From Flavobacteriales bacterium UBA1494 (GTDB taxonomy: Bacteria; Bacteroidota; Bacteroidia; Flavobacteriales_E; Vicingaceae), in the NCBI GenBank assembly GCA_905182175.1, contig CAJJAT010000008.1:180973-244972 (forward strand): a DNA stretch of 64,000 nt, in the 5' to 3' direction. The notes under the pieces were generated by a model that was not told the origin of the DNA, did not search any database, and saw nothing but the letters and a program-made list of their open reading frames with translations. The position numbers and the translations under genes were made by a program. The stretch's first letter is position 1, and the number at the start of each line of letters is the position of its first letter. Shown here in pieces: positions 9,487 to 18,915 of the stretch.

Positions 9487-9514
9487 CGTAATTTAGAGCT
9501 TTCAAAGAAATTAC

Positions 9515-10357
9515 ATGAGTTCCACCCTTATTTGTCCACATTGCACAGCTGAATTGGTAAAAACCGAGCAAAGGACTTTTCAATGTGAATCAAACCATAG
9601 TTTCGACCTTTCTAAAGAGGGTTATTTGAACCTTTTACCGGTAAATAAAAAGAAGTCGAAAGAACCTGGCGACAATGAGCTGATGATTGCAGCGCGCAGA
9701 GAATTTTTGGAAGAAGGAAATTATGACCCTCTAGTAGCAAGCATAAAGGACCTGCTAACTCAAGAATTACGATTCGAAAAAAAGGATTTTTTGGCCCTAG
9801 ACGCAGGCTGTGGCGAGGGATATTATTCTGAACATGCACTTAAAAAAGCCAGTGCTAAAGCTATTGTATTGGGAACAGATATCTCGAAATATGCCGTAAA
9901 AAATGCAGCCAAGAAATACAAAAACAACCTCTATTTTGTGAGTTCAATCTACAACATGCCTGTAGCATCGGATAGTATGGATGTAATTCTTTCCGTTTTT
10001 TCTCCTATTAAACCAACTGAATTTAAGCGGATCTTAAATCACAAAGGGTTTCTTATTGTTGTAAGTCCTGCTGAAAACCACATGAAGCAGCTGGCAGAAC
10101 TCATCTACAATAGCTTTCGACCACATGAACATAAAATAGTTGAAGAAATGCCGGATTCGTTCGACCACTATCTCTCTAAACGGACTACTTTCGACATCGT
10201 AATTAAAAGTTCAGCAACCTTACAGGCATTGCACAAAATGACCCCATATTATTACAACACAAGTAAAGAAGGGCAAGAAAAAGTAACAAATTGCTCAACC
10301 ATGAAAGTAACCTGCGACTTTCACATCAGCGTATTTAAAAAAGCTTCGGCACAATGA
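9515..10357 (+). CDS. RlmA-like 23S rRNA (guanine-N1) methyltransferase
   Basis: This is a 280-aa protein with the RlmA architecture: an N-terminal zinc ribbon (CPHC about 7-10, then C-x3-NH about 25-30), the family block KEGYLNLLPVNKKKSKEPGD, and a Rossmann SAM domain with LDAGCGEGYYS (about 93-103). RlmA methylates N1 of a guanine in 23S rRNA helix 35; in other bacteria the same family includes macrolide-resistance methyltransferases. It ends in ATGA, where its TGA overlaps the ATG of the next gene, so the two should be coupled. Confidence 0.85.
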   Translation: MSSTLICPHCTAELVKTEQRTFQCESNHSFDLSKEGYLNLLPVNKKKSKEPGDNELMIAARREFLEEGNYDPLVASIKDLLTQELRFEKKDFLALDAGCGEGYYSEHALKKASAKAIVLGTDISKYAVKNAAKKYKNNLYFVSSIYNMPVASDSMDVILSVFSPIKPTEFKRILNHKGFLIVVSPAENHMKQLAELIYNSFRPHEHKIVEEMPDSFDHYLSKRTTFDIVIKSSATLQALHKMTPYYYNTSKEGQEKVTNCSTMKVTCDFHISVFKKASAQ

Positions 10358-11538
10358 AACAAACAATTGCAATTATAGGCGGTGGAGCAGCAGCTCTTAG
10401 CCTAGCTTCATTTCTAGATTCTACTAAATTTGACATCTCACTCTACGAAAAAAACAAAGCCTTGGGACGCAAGTTTCTGGTAGCAGGCAAAGGTGGTTTT
10501 AACCTGACTCATGCAGAACCTATGGACGACTTCGTTTCTAGGTACGCTCCTAAACCATTTTTGAAACCTGCGTTAAGTGCATTTACCAAGGATGATTTTA
10601 GAGTTTGGTTGGCAAGCATTGGTGTTCCAACATTTGTAGGAAGTAGCAATAGAATATACCCAGAGAAAGGCATTAAACCTATTGAAGTATTGCGAGCAAT
10701 TGAGAAAGCATTAGTGTTAAATAAGGTGAAAATTCATTTTAACAAAACTTGGACAGGTTGGAGTGAAAAAGAGGCATTACTTTTTAGTGATGAGACTGTC
10801 GCAACTTCGGACCTTTGCATTTTCGCTCTGGGCGGTGGCAGTTGGAAGATAACAGGATCGGATGGTTCTTGGTTAAGTGAATTTAAAAAAGCTGGCATTA
10901 AGACCAATGCTTTTGAAGCAAGCAACTGCGCTTTTGAAGTAAAATGGAAAGGCGCAATACTCGATAAATTTGCAGGAAAACCACTCAAAAACATACGTAT
11001 TACTTGCCAAGACAAAACTCAAAAAGGAGAGGTTGTGCTTACTAAATTTGGATTGGAAGGAAATGCTATTTATGCCTTAAGTCCTGAAATTCGAAAGCAA
11101 GTATCAAAGGGAACAGCACAAATTACGGTTGATTTTAAACCTACTTTTTCAGTAGAAGCGTTACTAGAGAAGTTAACCACAACCAAAGCAAAAAACAGCA
11201 CTGATTGTTTAAAACACGAACTCAACTTAAGTGCCCTACAAATTGGATTAATTAGAAGTTATTTAACTAAAGACGAATTTCTTAACAAGGAAACATTGTC
11301 TCAAAAGATTAAAAATTTTCCAATTCAAATTGATGGAATAGCACACATTGACGAAGCTATTTCTACAGTTGGGGGAATTGATTTAAAAGAAATTAACTCC
11401 AACTTCGAATTAATTAAAAAACCAAATTCATATTGCATCGGAGAAATGTTAGATTGGGATGCACCAACTGGCGGATATTTATTGCAAGCCTGCTTTTCAA
11501 TGGGCTATCATTTGGCAGAACATCTAAATAAAGAGTAA
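10354..11538 (+). CDS. NAD(P)/FAD-dependent oxidoreductase (HI0933/BaiN-like flavoprotein)
   Basis: This is a flavoprotein of the HI0933/YhiN group, 394 aa. It begins with the dinucleotide-binding motif IAIIGGGAAALSLA (about 4-17), followed by YEKNKALGRKFLVAGKGGFNLTH, the signature of this family, and ends with the FAD-closing segment WDAPTGGYLLQACFSMGYHLAEHL. The reaction is uncertain; relatives include bile-acid reductases (BaiN) and proteins of unknown role. It overlaps the methyltransferase gene by four bases, and the frameshifted gene follows 1 bp later. Confidence 0.87.
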   Translation: MKQTIAIIGGGAAALSLASFLDSTKFDISLYEKNKALGRKFLVAGKGGFNLTHAEPMDDFVSRYAPKPFLKPALSAFTKDDFRVWLASIGVPTFVGSSNRIYPEKGIKPIEVLRAIEKALVLNKVKIHFNKTWTGWSEKEALLFSDETVATSDLCIFALGGGSWKITGSDGSWLSEFKKAGIKTNAFEASNCAFEVKWKGAILDKFAGKPLKNIRITCQDKTQKGEVVLTKFGLEGNAIYALSPEIRKQVSKGTAQITVDFKPTFSVEALLEKLTTTKAKNSTDCLKHELNLSALQIGLIRSYLTKDEFLNKETLSQKIKNFPIQIDGIAHIDEAISTVGGIDLKEINSNFELIKKPNSYCIGEMLDWDAPTGGYLLQACFSMGYHLAEHLNKE

Positions 11539-11539
11539 A

Positions 11540-12153
11540 ATGTTATTCTCAATTTTTGGCCCATCTAAAGCAAACGCTTGGAAAGAAGTAGCCCTGCAAC
11601 TAGGAAAGAATACTCGCTTTGAAAAAGTAGATTTTTGGTCTAATTCAAAATTATTTTACACACACCAAAATTGGGAATTCTTGCTTAAAACAAGAACGAG
11701 TCGCAGCAACAACCATTCTGCCACTTTTACTACACTAAAGGTTCCTTTTGCAGCAAGTAGTGATTTTAGATTCAGAATTACACAGGAAGCGATATTTTCT
11801 ACAGTTGGGAAATACTTAAACCTTAACGACATTGAAATTAATGACAAAAAGTTTGACAATGAATTCTACATTAAAGGAAATGACGAGACGTTAGTAAAAG
11901 AATGCTAATCGACGATTCTATTCGTAAAATTATGCTAAGCCTGAAAGAAATGGATTTGGAGGTAACTGCAGATACAGGTTCTTGGGGAACTGACTTACCC
12001 CATGGGGTTTTAATTCTAAAGTACGAATGCCTCGGAGTAATCAAAGATGTAAACACAATTGAAAAAATACTTATTCTACTTTCAAAAATTTTAGATCGTT
12101 TATTAGAAATGGGAGTGATCTTAAAATACCACCCAAATTTTAAATTGAGTTAA
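11540..12153 (+). pseudogene. conserved hypothetical gene split by a frameshift
   Basis: Two adjacent reading frames, 11540-11908 (122 aa) and 11902-12153 (83 aa), look like one protein. The first stops at NDETLVKEC just as the second, in another frame, resumes with IDDSIRKIMLSLKEMDLEV. A one-base indel near 11897-11905 would restore a continuous protein of about 200 aa. The product resembles cytosolic Bacteroidota proteins with a FRFRI...EAIFSTVGK core, but I know no function. Both halves keep a protein-like composition, so the lesion is recent or a sequence error. A programmed frameshift is less likely, since no slippery heptamer is seen. Confidence 0.65.
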
Positions 12154-12165
12154 TTCTCTGGTTTT

Positions 12166-12537
12166 ATGAGTATCATTTTCCGAAAAGCAAAAATTACTTC
12201 CAAAAAAATAGGCCAATTCGTGAGTGTATGGCGAAGAAATGAGCTCGGCGTTACTCAGCCTCATGAGCTAACGGATGATTTTGAATTCTATATTATAAAA
12301 TGTCAAAGCAATAATAAAATTGGACAGTTTGTATTTCCGAAAATAGAATTAGCGAAGAGAGGAATTGTTACTACTTCAGAAAAAGAAGGAAAACGAGGGT
12401 TCAGAGTTTATCCTCCTTGGGACAAAGCAGAAAGCCAACAAGCTATTAAAACGCAAGCTTGGCAGCTGAATTACTTCCATTACATGGATTCCGAAATTGA
12501 CCTAAAAAAAGCGAACCTTCTTTCCTCAAATTCATAG
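12166..12537 (+). CDS. MepB family protein, N-terminally truncated
   Basis: This 123-aa frame matches the core and C-terminus of MepB-like proteins (IFRKAKITSKKIGQFVSVW, IGQFVFPK, GKRGFRVYPPWDKAESQQAIKTQAWQLNYF). MepB was named from the Staphylococcus mepRAB multidrug operon, and its role is not settled. Intact relatives carry roughly 50 more N-terminal residues, whereas here an in-frame TAA lies 12 bp before the ATG, so the start of the gene seems to be missing. A second, shorter copy of its last 30 codons lies at 15651-15752. Confidence 0.72.
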   Translation: MSIIFRKAKITSKKIGQFVSVWRRNELGVTQPHELTDDFEFYIIKCQSNNKIGQFVFPKIELAKRGIVTTSEKEGKRGFRVYPPWDKAESQQAIKTQAWQLNYFHYMDSEIDLKKANLLSSNS

Positions 12538-12598
12538 CTTCAGGTAGAATTTAAAGTTTCTGCTAAATTGAATAACTTGGCCCTTTAACTTGAAAAAA

Positions 12599-14251
12599 AT
12601 GGACTCCTTTAAAAATCGTCTACTTACAAATCGAAAAACAGTCATCTCTTTACTTATTCTGGTTATGGCAATTGGTTTCTTTTATAACATAGGAGAAAAT
12701 GCTTTAAAAGCCGAGGAACCTAGAAGAGCAACGATCAGCATGGAGATGATGTTCTCAGGTGATTATATACACCCTACCTTAAACAATTGGACATATTACA
12801 ACAAGCCACCACTATTCAATTGGGTTCAAGTTGCATTCATGAAAGCCTTTAACTCAAACGCTGAATGGGTGGCGAGGATGCCGTCATTGCTTTCGCATAT
12901 ACTGTGTTGTTTGCTAATTTATTTTAGTTTCAGAAACTATGTAGGTGAAAGAGTTGCGACATTAACTGCTTTTTTATCACTGGTCGCGATAGAATTACTT
13001 TTTTATGGCAGTATTTTTAGTGGCGAAATTGACTTATTCTTCAGCCTCCTAGTTTTCCTTCAAATCATGTCCCTCTTTATTTTCTATCAGAGAAAACAAT
13101 GGCTCCAAATGTTTTTACTGTCCTACTTTTTTGCGGCTCTGGGTGTATTAACAAAAGGGCCGCCTTCAGTAGCTTTTCAAGGCCTCACGCTAATAGCGAT
13201 GGCAGTATTATATAAAGATATCAGATTACTCTTCAGGTGGCAACATTTCTTAGGAGCTGCATTTTTCATTTTTGTAAGCGGTAGCTATTTTTATCTATAC
13301 TCTGATGGTGGAGATACAGTTGCCTATTTATCTCGTTTGTTTAAGGAGGCATCACAGAGAACGGGAGTAGAGAGCGAACTGAGTAAAATATTATTGGGAA
13401 TTATCAACGTCCCCATTCAATTACTACTCTTAATTCTTCCTGCTTCATTGCTAATTCCGTACTTATTTAAGAGAGGAAACTTTAGCATCATAAAATCTAA
13501 TCCTCTTCTACTATTTTCCCTGTACTTCATATTATTCAATATTCCATTATATTGGTTTACAGGAGATTTTAAGAACAGATACGTGTACATGTTCTTTCCT
13601 TTCTTGGTATTATTTTTCGCATACTTCTATGAAAATAGAAAACTAGAAATGGCCAAGGTTACACTTGTAATGGAAAAAGTATGGGGAATTATTATTATTA
13701 TTCTTGCAATTGCTGCACTGAGCTTTGCATTTACTCCTTTGGCAGAATTGGTCGATAATAGTATGGTCAAAGCAATTGTTTTATCAGCATGTTTTACCAC
13801 TCTTGCAATTTATTACTACAGAGTAAAAACCCATAGAATATTACTTTTACTTATGGCAATAGGTATACTTCGAATTGGGTTTAACGTTATTTACCCACCT
13901 TTATTGAAACAGAAGTCGAGGCACAATGTAAAATTAGAGATGAGTAAAATATTAGCTTTAACAGAAGATAAAAATATTCAGTTTGTAGGATTGACTGATG
14001 TCATCCTCTCAAGTGCATCAATAGGTCCTCTTAAATTTCCCGAGAAACAATTAAAAATCGCAAGACACATGTCTTTTGAAATTCCGTACTACTATTCTCT
14101 ATCAAGGAATGAGCCTCTTAAATTTACAACAGAAATTGTTCCAGGGCAATTGTATTTAGCGTATGAGAGCTTTCTTGAAGGGAAAGGATATTCTCCAATC
14201 TATCGGTTTATAGACACAAAGAAAAAAACGGTTGTTCTTTTTAAAGGCTAA
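12599..14251 (+). CDS. ArnT-like glycosyltransferase family 39 membrane protein
   Basis: This is a 550-aa integral membrane glycosyltransferase of the PMT/ArnT superfamily, which transfers sugars from polyprenyl-phosphate donors to lipid or protein acceptors on the periplasmic side. The first periplasmic loop has the acidic motif AEEPRR (about 36-41) followed by NNWTYYNKPPLFNW, as in ArnT. About eleven hydrophobic segments follow. A TTG three codons earlier is possible, but ATG 12599 is the better start. It ends in a 4-bp convergent overlap with the flippase-like gene. The acceptor is unknown. Confidence 0.87.
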   Translation: MDSFKNRLLTNRKTVISLLILVMAIGFFYNIGENALKAEEPRRATISMEMMFSGDYIHPTLNNWTYYNKPPLFNWVQVAFMKAFNSNAEWVARMPSLLSHILCCLLIYFSFRNYVGERVATLTAFLSLVAIELLFYGSIFSGEIDLFFSLLVFLQIMSLFIFYQRKQWLQMFLLSYFFAALGVLTKGPPSVAFQGLTLIAMAVLYKDIRLLFRWQHFLGAAFFIFVSGSYFYLYSDGGDTVAYLSRLFKEASQRTGVESELSKILLGIINVPIQLLLLILPASLLIPYLFKRGNFSIIKSNPLLLFSLYFILFNIPLYWFTGDFKNRYVYMFFPFLVLFFAYFYENRKLEMAKVTLVMEKVWGIIIIILAIAALSFAFTPLAELVDNSMVKAIVLSACFTTLAIYYYRVKTHRILLLLMAIGILRIGFNVIYPPLLKQKSRHNVKLEMSKILALTEDKNIQFVGLTDVILSSASIGPLKFPEKQLKIARHMSFEIPYYYSLSRNEPLKFTTEIVPGQLYLAYESFLEGKGYSPIYRFIDTKKKTVVLFKG

Positions 14252-15096
14252 GCCTCTTCCTTGTCAATAGGTTGAAACATAAAGTATGCCCCTGCAATAG
14301 AGTTTAAGGCAAGGCTCAGGTAAAATATAATTCCAATTGCCAGCGTCAGGTCAATGTTAAGCCCCATATACTCCGCGCCAAGCACAAAAGCAAGTTCCCG
14401 GGCACCCAACATTGGCAAAGCGTAAGCATAGCAAGAGACTAAAAATATAAACAGGTAGTCTATAATTTCCGGCCCAACATTCAACGATTTTAATATTAAA
14501 AAAGCGCACATTAATTGAAAAAACTGCACAATTACCGACTGAATACTAGTAATGAACCACGAAGGTAAAAATGATTTAAAAAATAAAAAAACACCTAAAT
14601 AGTGAGCACCATAGGCCAAAAATATGAGGGGAATTGATACCCACTTGTATTCAAATTCAAAAGAAATGAAGTTTATTAAGATAAGTACCAAAAGGGTAAG
14701 CCCCATAATGCCGCTTACTTTATCCAGCAGCGAAGCCCACACTAACTTTTTCATTTTAATTTCAAACTTCTTTTTTAGCCAAACCACCTTAAATCCCTCG
14801 CCTCCAATCAGTGGTATAAACAAGTTGTAAAACATTCCGGCTAAATAAAGCTTGTAGTTCACAATAGAACTTAGCTGAAGGTCCTGGGTTTTATACAGAT
14901 TATTAATTCTAAAACTACCAACAAGTTTGGAGATAAAAAAAGACAAAACTGCTAAAACCAAGAATACAACATCTGCAGTAGCAAAATACTCCACTACTTT
15001 ATCGAAGTCTATTTTATTAACTATCAAAACAATCGCAACAATGCTTAGTCCTAGTTTCAGTAGTAGCTTTAAAATTTTCTTGATTTGGTCAGACAT
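14248..15096 (-). CDS. flippase-like domain membrane protein (LPG synthase TM/UPF0104)
   Basis: This is a 282-aa integral membrane protein with about seven to eight hydrophobic helices, matching the lysylphosphatidylglycerol synthase transmembrane family (AglD/UPF0104). Diagnostic stretches are KLGLSIVAIVLIVNKID at the N-terminus, FISKLVGSFRINNLY, FIPLIGGEGFKVVWLKKKF and LGAREL near the C-terminus. Members are thought to help move polyprenyl- or phospholipid-linked molecules across the membrane. It converges on the family 39 glycosyltransferase, and both could serve envelope glycan or lipid modification, which is inference. Confidence 0.85.
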   Translation of the reverse strand: MSDQIKKILKLLLKLGLSIVAIVLIVNKIDFDKVVEYFATADVVFLVLAVLSFFISKLVGSFRINNLYKTQDLQLSSIVNYKLYLAGMFYNLFIPLIGGEGFKVVWLKKKFEIKMKKLVWASLLDKVSGIMGLTLLVLILINFISFEFEYKWVSIPLIFLAYGAHYLGVFLFFKSFLPSWFITSIQSVIVQFFQLMCAFLILKSLNVGPEIIDYLFIFLVSCYAYALPMLGARELAFVLGAEYMGLNIDLTLAIGIIFYLSLALNSIAGAYFMFQPIDKEEA

Positions 15097-15255
15097 AATT
15101 GATTTTAGATGGTGTAAACTTATTTATTTAAAGTAAGAAGCTCCACATTCTTGTGTGTTTAATACTAACAACGAAACAATAGAAACCGAGAGATGAGCAA
15201 TTGAACAAAGCTAAAACTGGAATCAAAGCCTTAAATTAACTGTCCTTTCACCTGT

Positions 15256-15655
15256 ATGTCATCCCTACATCGCAATACAAAAGCTTATGAAACTGAATAA
15301 AAAATAGCCTGCAATAACGATTCTAAGTTTATTATTTTCAGCGATTGCCAAATACGAGACAATAGCTTTGCAGACGACTTTGCAAACACCAGAAAAATTT
15401 ACTTGCATGCATTATTATACTATTTTAAGGAAGTTGCACCTGCTGTGAATTAGTCGACGCGAAAGAACTGTAGTAAAATACGAGCTTCCATTCCATTTAT
15501 GAAGCACATCAAAATGTGTTTGAATGAATGCGAAAGTTTTATGAGAAAAAACAGTCTATTTAGAGTAGTTGGCAATCACGACATGGTTTATAGCAAAAAG
15601 AAATAGGTCGAGAAACACCTTTACCGATACTTTGATAAAATAACGGGAACAAACA
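15256..15655 (+). pseudogene. decayed calcineurin-like metallophosphoesterase
   Basis: Pieces of a phosphoesterase can be read across shifting frames: SKFIIFSDCQIRDNSFADDFANTRKIYLHALLYY (frame of ATG 15256), then ELVDAKEL-stop-stop-NTSFHSIYEAHQNVFE, then FRVVGNHDMVYSKKK-stop-VEKHLYRYFDKITG. These match a Bacteroidota family with SDCHRGDNSFADDF, GDGDELWEN and GNHDMVY. There are stops at 15298 (TAA), 15471 (TAG, at the expected Trp), 15474 (TAA) and others, at least two frameshifts, and the metal-site His of the SDxHRGD motif is lost. The 3' half is missing: the sequence runs directly into a MepB remnant. Confidence 0.75.
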
Positions 15656-15752
15656 AGCTATTAAAACACAAGAGTGGCAGTTGAATTACTTCCACTACAT
15701 GGTTTGTGAAATTGAATTACAAAAAGCTAATTTACTATCTGCAGAATTATAA
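15651..15752 (+). pseudogene. MepB C-terminal remnant
   Basis: The last 33 codons encode NKQAIKTQEWQLNYFHYM and ANLLSAEL, nearly the same as the end of the MepB-like gene at 12445-12537 (QQAIKTQAWQLNYFHYM, ANLLSSNS). Nucleotide identity over this tail is roughly three quarters by eye. Nothing upstream of NKQ belongs to MepB; instead the phosphoesterase remnant runs into it. This looks like a deletion junction between two decayed genes rather than a functional unit. Confidence 0.75.
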
Positions 15753-17195
15753 TTTGATAAACTTTTGTTGTAAATGTTTGGTTCCTCTTGTAAGTATTAC
15801 AACATACATTCCACTTCTTAAATCAGATACATTTACAGTAGATTTTTCTCCTGCATAACTTGAAGTTAGGGTTATGTTTTTTTGCAGTTGTCCGCTGGTA
15901 TTGTAGATTTCAATTTCATCAATTCTCTCATTTACTACAATTGTAAGTTGATCTACCACAGGGTTTGGCATTAATAATAATTCAGTTAAAGAATTTTCCA
16001 AAAGTGAGCTAACCGTGTCTTGATGAAAATAAACTGCCCCTAAATCTGCGTAGGTTCCATCTGGGTCTAAAGTTCCCGTTTTTTGCCCAGCATCAATACA
16101 TTTGGATGACTTTGTTAACGAATAATCTAAATTTAAAGGGTCATTAAAACCGGGAACTTCAAACAAATTACTATCTCCCAACAATAATGTTGAACTAGAA
16201 GAATTAAAACTCGCCATGTATGAAGATGAATCATCTGAGAAAATTGGAATGTCATTGTCGTGGAAGATACTGTTCAAAACATTGACACTACTGCCCTTAT
16301 TTGGTCGGCCTTGAGCCAAAGTTGTTACACCTATTCTATTGTTATGAAATGTATTGTTCAAGATTAATCCATTCGACCCTTCTTTAAAACTAACTCCTTC
16401 TGCACAATTAACTAATATATTCCTGTACACAAAAATGTCGGTTGAACTGCCAAAATTATCACTTCCAATTTCCATCCCTCGATTTGCAACATTTACAATT
16501 AGATTGCTATCTATGATGGTTTTGTAGCAATTATTCAAGTCAATAGCATCATCGTTCATACCAAAAAAATGACATTTCCCAACCCTTCCATTGTTACAGT
16601 TTAAATACTCCACCGCATCAGGAATCTCTTGAAAATAACAATTCAAGACCTGCGGATTATCAATCGAGTGAACCAAAAACCCTTCTCCCTTATTGCTTCC
16701 TTATACATTGCTTTCTTCAATCTTCAATTCTCCACCAATGAACCTTGATATAGCATCATTCCAGCGAAGATTTTGATTATTAACAAACGTTACGTTATTG
16801 AAATGATTTACAGAATTAAAGCTCAAGAATCGACCCTCCTCAATATATGCGTTCTCCACATGAAGTGAATCTACATGAATGTAAATTTTAAATTCTCCCC
16901 AGCCTATCACGGGGGTCATTGGTTTTACTGAAGCTAAATTATTAGAATCACCTTTTATTATAAGCACTCCTTCAACTTGAACATTAACAGAATCTCCCAT
17001 AAATAATTCCGCTCCTGCAGATAATAATAAAGTATCACCCCGGTTAATTGTAGTATCAGTCAAGATGTAATACGGAGAATTTGAGGCATCAATTGTAGTA
17101 AATGACTGAGAATAGGATGATATACCTGTAAATGTTAGAATGAGAAGCAAAAAACTTCTCAACCCGTAACGTATTAAAGATGACACAAATTTCAC
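15747..17195 (-). pseudogene. secreted beta-helix protein with type IX sorting domain, broken by one stop
   Basis: Two frames (16701-17195 and 15747-16676) are in register and separated by one TAA followed by eight sense codons (GSNKGEGF), so they form one protein of about 480 aa with a single nonsense mutation. It has a signal peptide (FLLLILTFTGISSYSQ), a repetitive region typical of right-handed parallel beta-helix proteins (NCYFQ, NLIVNVANRGMEIG, NILVNCAEG, NNTFHNNRIG), and a C-terminal type A sorting domain (LMPNPVVDQLTIVV to LQQKFIKL). Such proteins are exported by the type IX system and attached or released at the cell surface. The 3' end overlaps the MepB remnant by a few bases. Confidence 0.82.
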
Positions 17196-17270
17196 AGGAT
17201 AAACTTAAGCATGAAAAATAAAACCTGCATAATCATGACATACTCCTGCCTTAATAATTACAAAAACCCG

Positions 17271-18830
17271 TCACCAATCTATTGGAAAGTAGTCTTTTAA
17301 AAATTTACCACACCAATGCTCTCCTCGGTTAATTCCATCAAAAATAGGATCCATCACTCTAGCTGCCCCATCAACAATATCTAAAGGCGGCTGAAAATCG
17401 TGAACATCCTCCTTGTACTTCGCTATTTGTGCAGGATCTTCGTCAGTTACCCAACCTGTATCCACTGCATTCATATAAATACCATAATTGGCTAAATCCC
17501 CTGCTGAAGTATGCGTTAGCATGTTTAATGCAGCCTTTGCCATGTTGGTGTGCGGGTGTCTTGGCTCTTTCTTGAAACGGTAGAACTTTCCTTCCATAGC
17601 CGTTACATTCACAATGTGCTTTTGCCCTGTTTCGTCTCTTTTCATCATAGATGACAATCGATTACATAAAACAAAAGGAGCTATGGAATTTACCAATTGC
17701 ACTTCCAACAATTCAGGTGTCGGCACTTCGCCCAACTTCAAACGCCAAGAGTTCGTTGTTCTTAAATCAACTTGCTGTAAATCAACATCCAATTTACCTT
17801 CAGGAAAGACTTCTTTGTCTTGTACAGCGCCATCATAACTGTATGGAATTTGAGATAAAGCAGCCGAAGCCCTCAAACCAATTCCAGGTCCTTTAGCATT
17901 CCAACTTACTGCCAATGTTGAAATATCTTTTGCTACACCGGAAGCGCCTTCAATTCTTGCAATACAATTCTTATGGCTCCGCAATAGATATTGAACTTCT
18001 GGTGCATGATTATTAATGAATTCTTCCTCTAACTCCATCATATGAGCGTAAAAACCTGGAGGTCTTCGCACGGTCTGGGCGGCATTATTAATAAGGATAT
18101 CCAGTCGCTCGTAGGTTTGCTCTATGTAAGAACAGAAAAGCTCTACACTTGGCGTATGGCGTAAATCTAATCCATGAATGTGCAAACGGTCACACCACGT
18201 TTGGTAGTCTTTTTCCTTTGCAAAACGTATTGCCGAATCTGCAGGAAATCGAGTAGTTGCAATTACTGTTGCACCTGCTCGAAGCATCATTAAAGTTACA
18301 TGATACCCGATTTTCAACCGAGACCCTGTCATTAGTGCAACTTGTCCTCTTAAGTCTGCTGTTTGAAAACGCTTTTGATAATTTAAATCGCCACAAGATT
18401 GGCACATGGTATCATAAAAGGGGTGCAATAAAGTAAATTCCTTTTTACACACATAGCAGTTTCTTGGCGACGAAATACTTTCGCCGTCCATTCGATCCGC
18501 CCCTTGAGGAAGTAATAGTTGATCTGGTGCAGTGAAGACGGAAGCAGTTCGAGCGGACCTAATTCCTGTTTTTCCTCTGGCTGTTCTATCCTTGTCTCGT
18601 ACGTGATTTTTTCGCTGATTATTTAGCGCTTTTCGTCGCTTTTTCAACTCCGTTCTATCGGGTCGAGATAAGATCCCTGCAGACTTTAAGAGTTCTATTC
18701 GATCTTTTTCATCGAGTAACAGTAATCCATCACTATCTGCCACTAGACTTTTAAGTACTTCTAAACTTGCCGTTAATTCCTCTTTTTTGAGACGCTTAAC
18801 TTCAATTTTTTTATTTTCTTCCTCTTCCAA
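17271..18830 (-). CDS. atypical short-chain dehydrogenase/reductase with N-terminal zinc ribbon
   Basis: This is a 519-aa SDR-superfamily protein. An N-terminal basic region and a four-cysteine zinc ribbon (CYVCKK...CQSCGD, about 123-145) precede the Rossmann domain, with [11 protein letters not shown] (about 167-177) and ILINNAAQT (about 245). In the usual SDR active site Tyr-x3-Lys is required; here the aligned segment reads [14 protein letters not shown], so Lys is kept but Tyr is replaced, apparently by Thr. The same variant occurs in relatives I recall from other phyla, so it may be a family trait with altered chemistry. The substrate is unknown. A promoter candidate lies at 18852-18886. 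Confidence 0.85.
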   Translation of the reverse strand: MEEEENKKIEVKRLKKEELTASLEVLKSLVADSDGLLLLDEKDRIELLKSAGILSRPDRTELKKRRKALNNQRKNHVRDKDRTARGKTGIRSARTASVFTAPDQLLLPQGADRMDGESISSPRNCYVCKKEFTLLHPFYDTMCQSCGDLNYQKRFQTADLRGQVALMTGSRLKIGYHVTLMMLRAGATVIATTRFPADSAIRFAKEKDYQTWCDRLHIHGLDLRHTPSVELFCSYIEQTYERLDILINNAAQTVRRPPGFYAHMMELEEEFINNHAPEVQYLLRSHKNCIARIEGASGVAKDISTLAVSWNAKGPGIGLRASAALSQIPYSYDGAVQDKEVFPEGKLDVDLQQVDLRTTNSWRLKLGEVPTPELLEVQLVNSIAPFVLCNRLSSMMKRDETGQKHIVNVTAMEGKFYRFKKEPRHPHTNMAKAALNMLTHTSAGDLANYGIYMNAVDTGWVTDEDPAQIAKYKEDVHDFQPPLDIVDGAARVMDPIFDGINRGEHWCGKFLKDYFPIDW

Positions 18831-18851
18831 CTATTCAATTTTATACCTTTG

Positions 18852-18886
18852 CAAAAGTATTGAAAGCACAGCTGTAATTTGCAAAA
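18852..18886 (-). promoter_or_regulatory. Bacteroidota-type promoter for the SDR gene
   Basis: On the minus strand TTTTG (18882-18886), a 22-bp spacer and TACTTTTG (18852-18859) fit the TTTG / TAnnTTTG promoter pattern of Bacteroidota sigma-ABfr. The -7 box lies about 20 bp upstream of the SDR start. Directly beside it, on the plus strand, TACCTTTG (18844-18851) could be the -7 box for the divergent methyltransferase. Confidence 0.45.
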
Positions 18887-18915
18887 TTTCAAAAGATTGA
18901 AATTAACTTAGCTAA

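Noticed and set aside
11890..11910. Programmed ribosomal frameshift in the split gene
   Set aside because: No slippery heptamer or clear downstream structure is visible; a simple indel explains it better.
15302..15320. Third copy of the AATAGCCTGCAA arm found at 25711
   Set aside because: The similarity is short, and this stretch is explained as part of the phosphoesterase reading frame.
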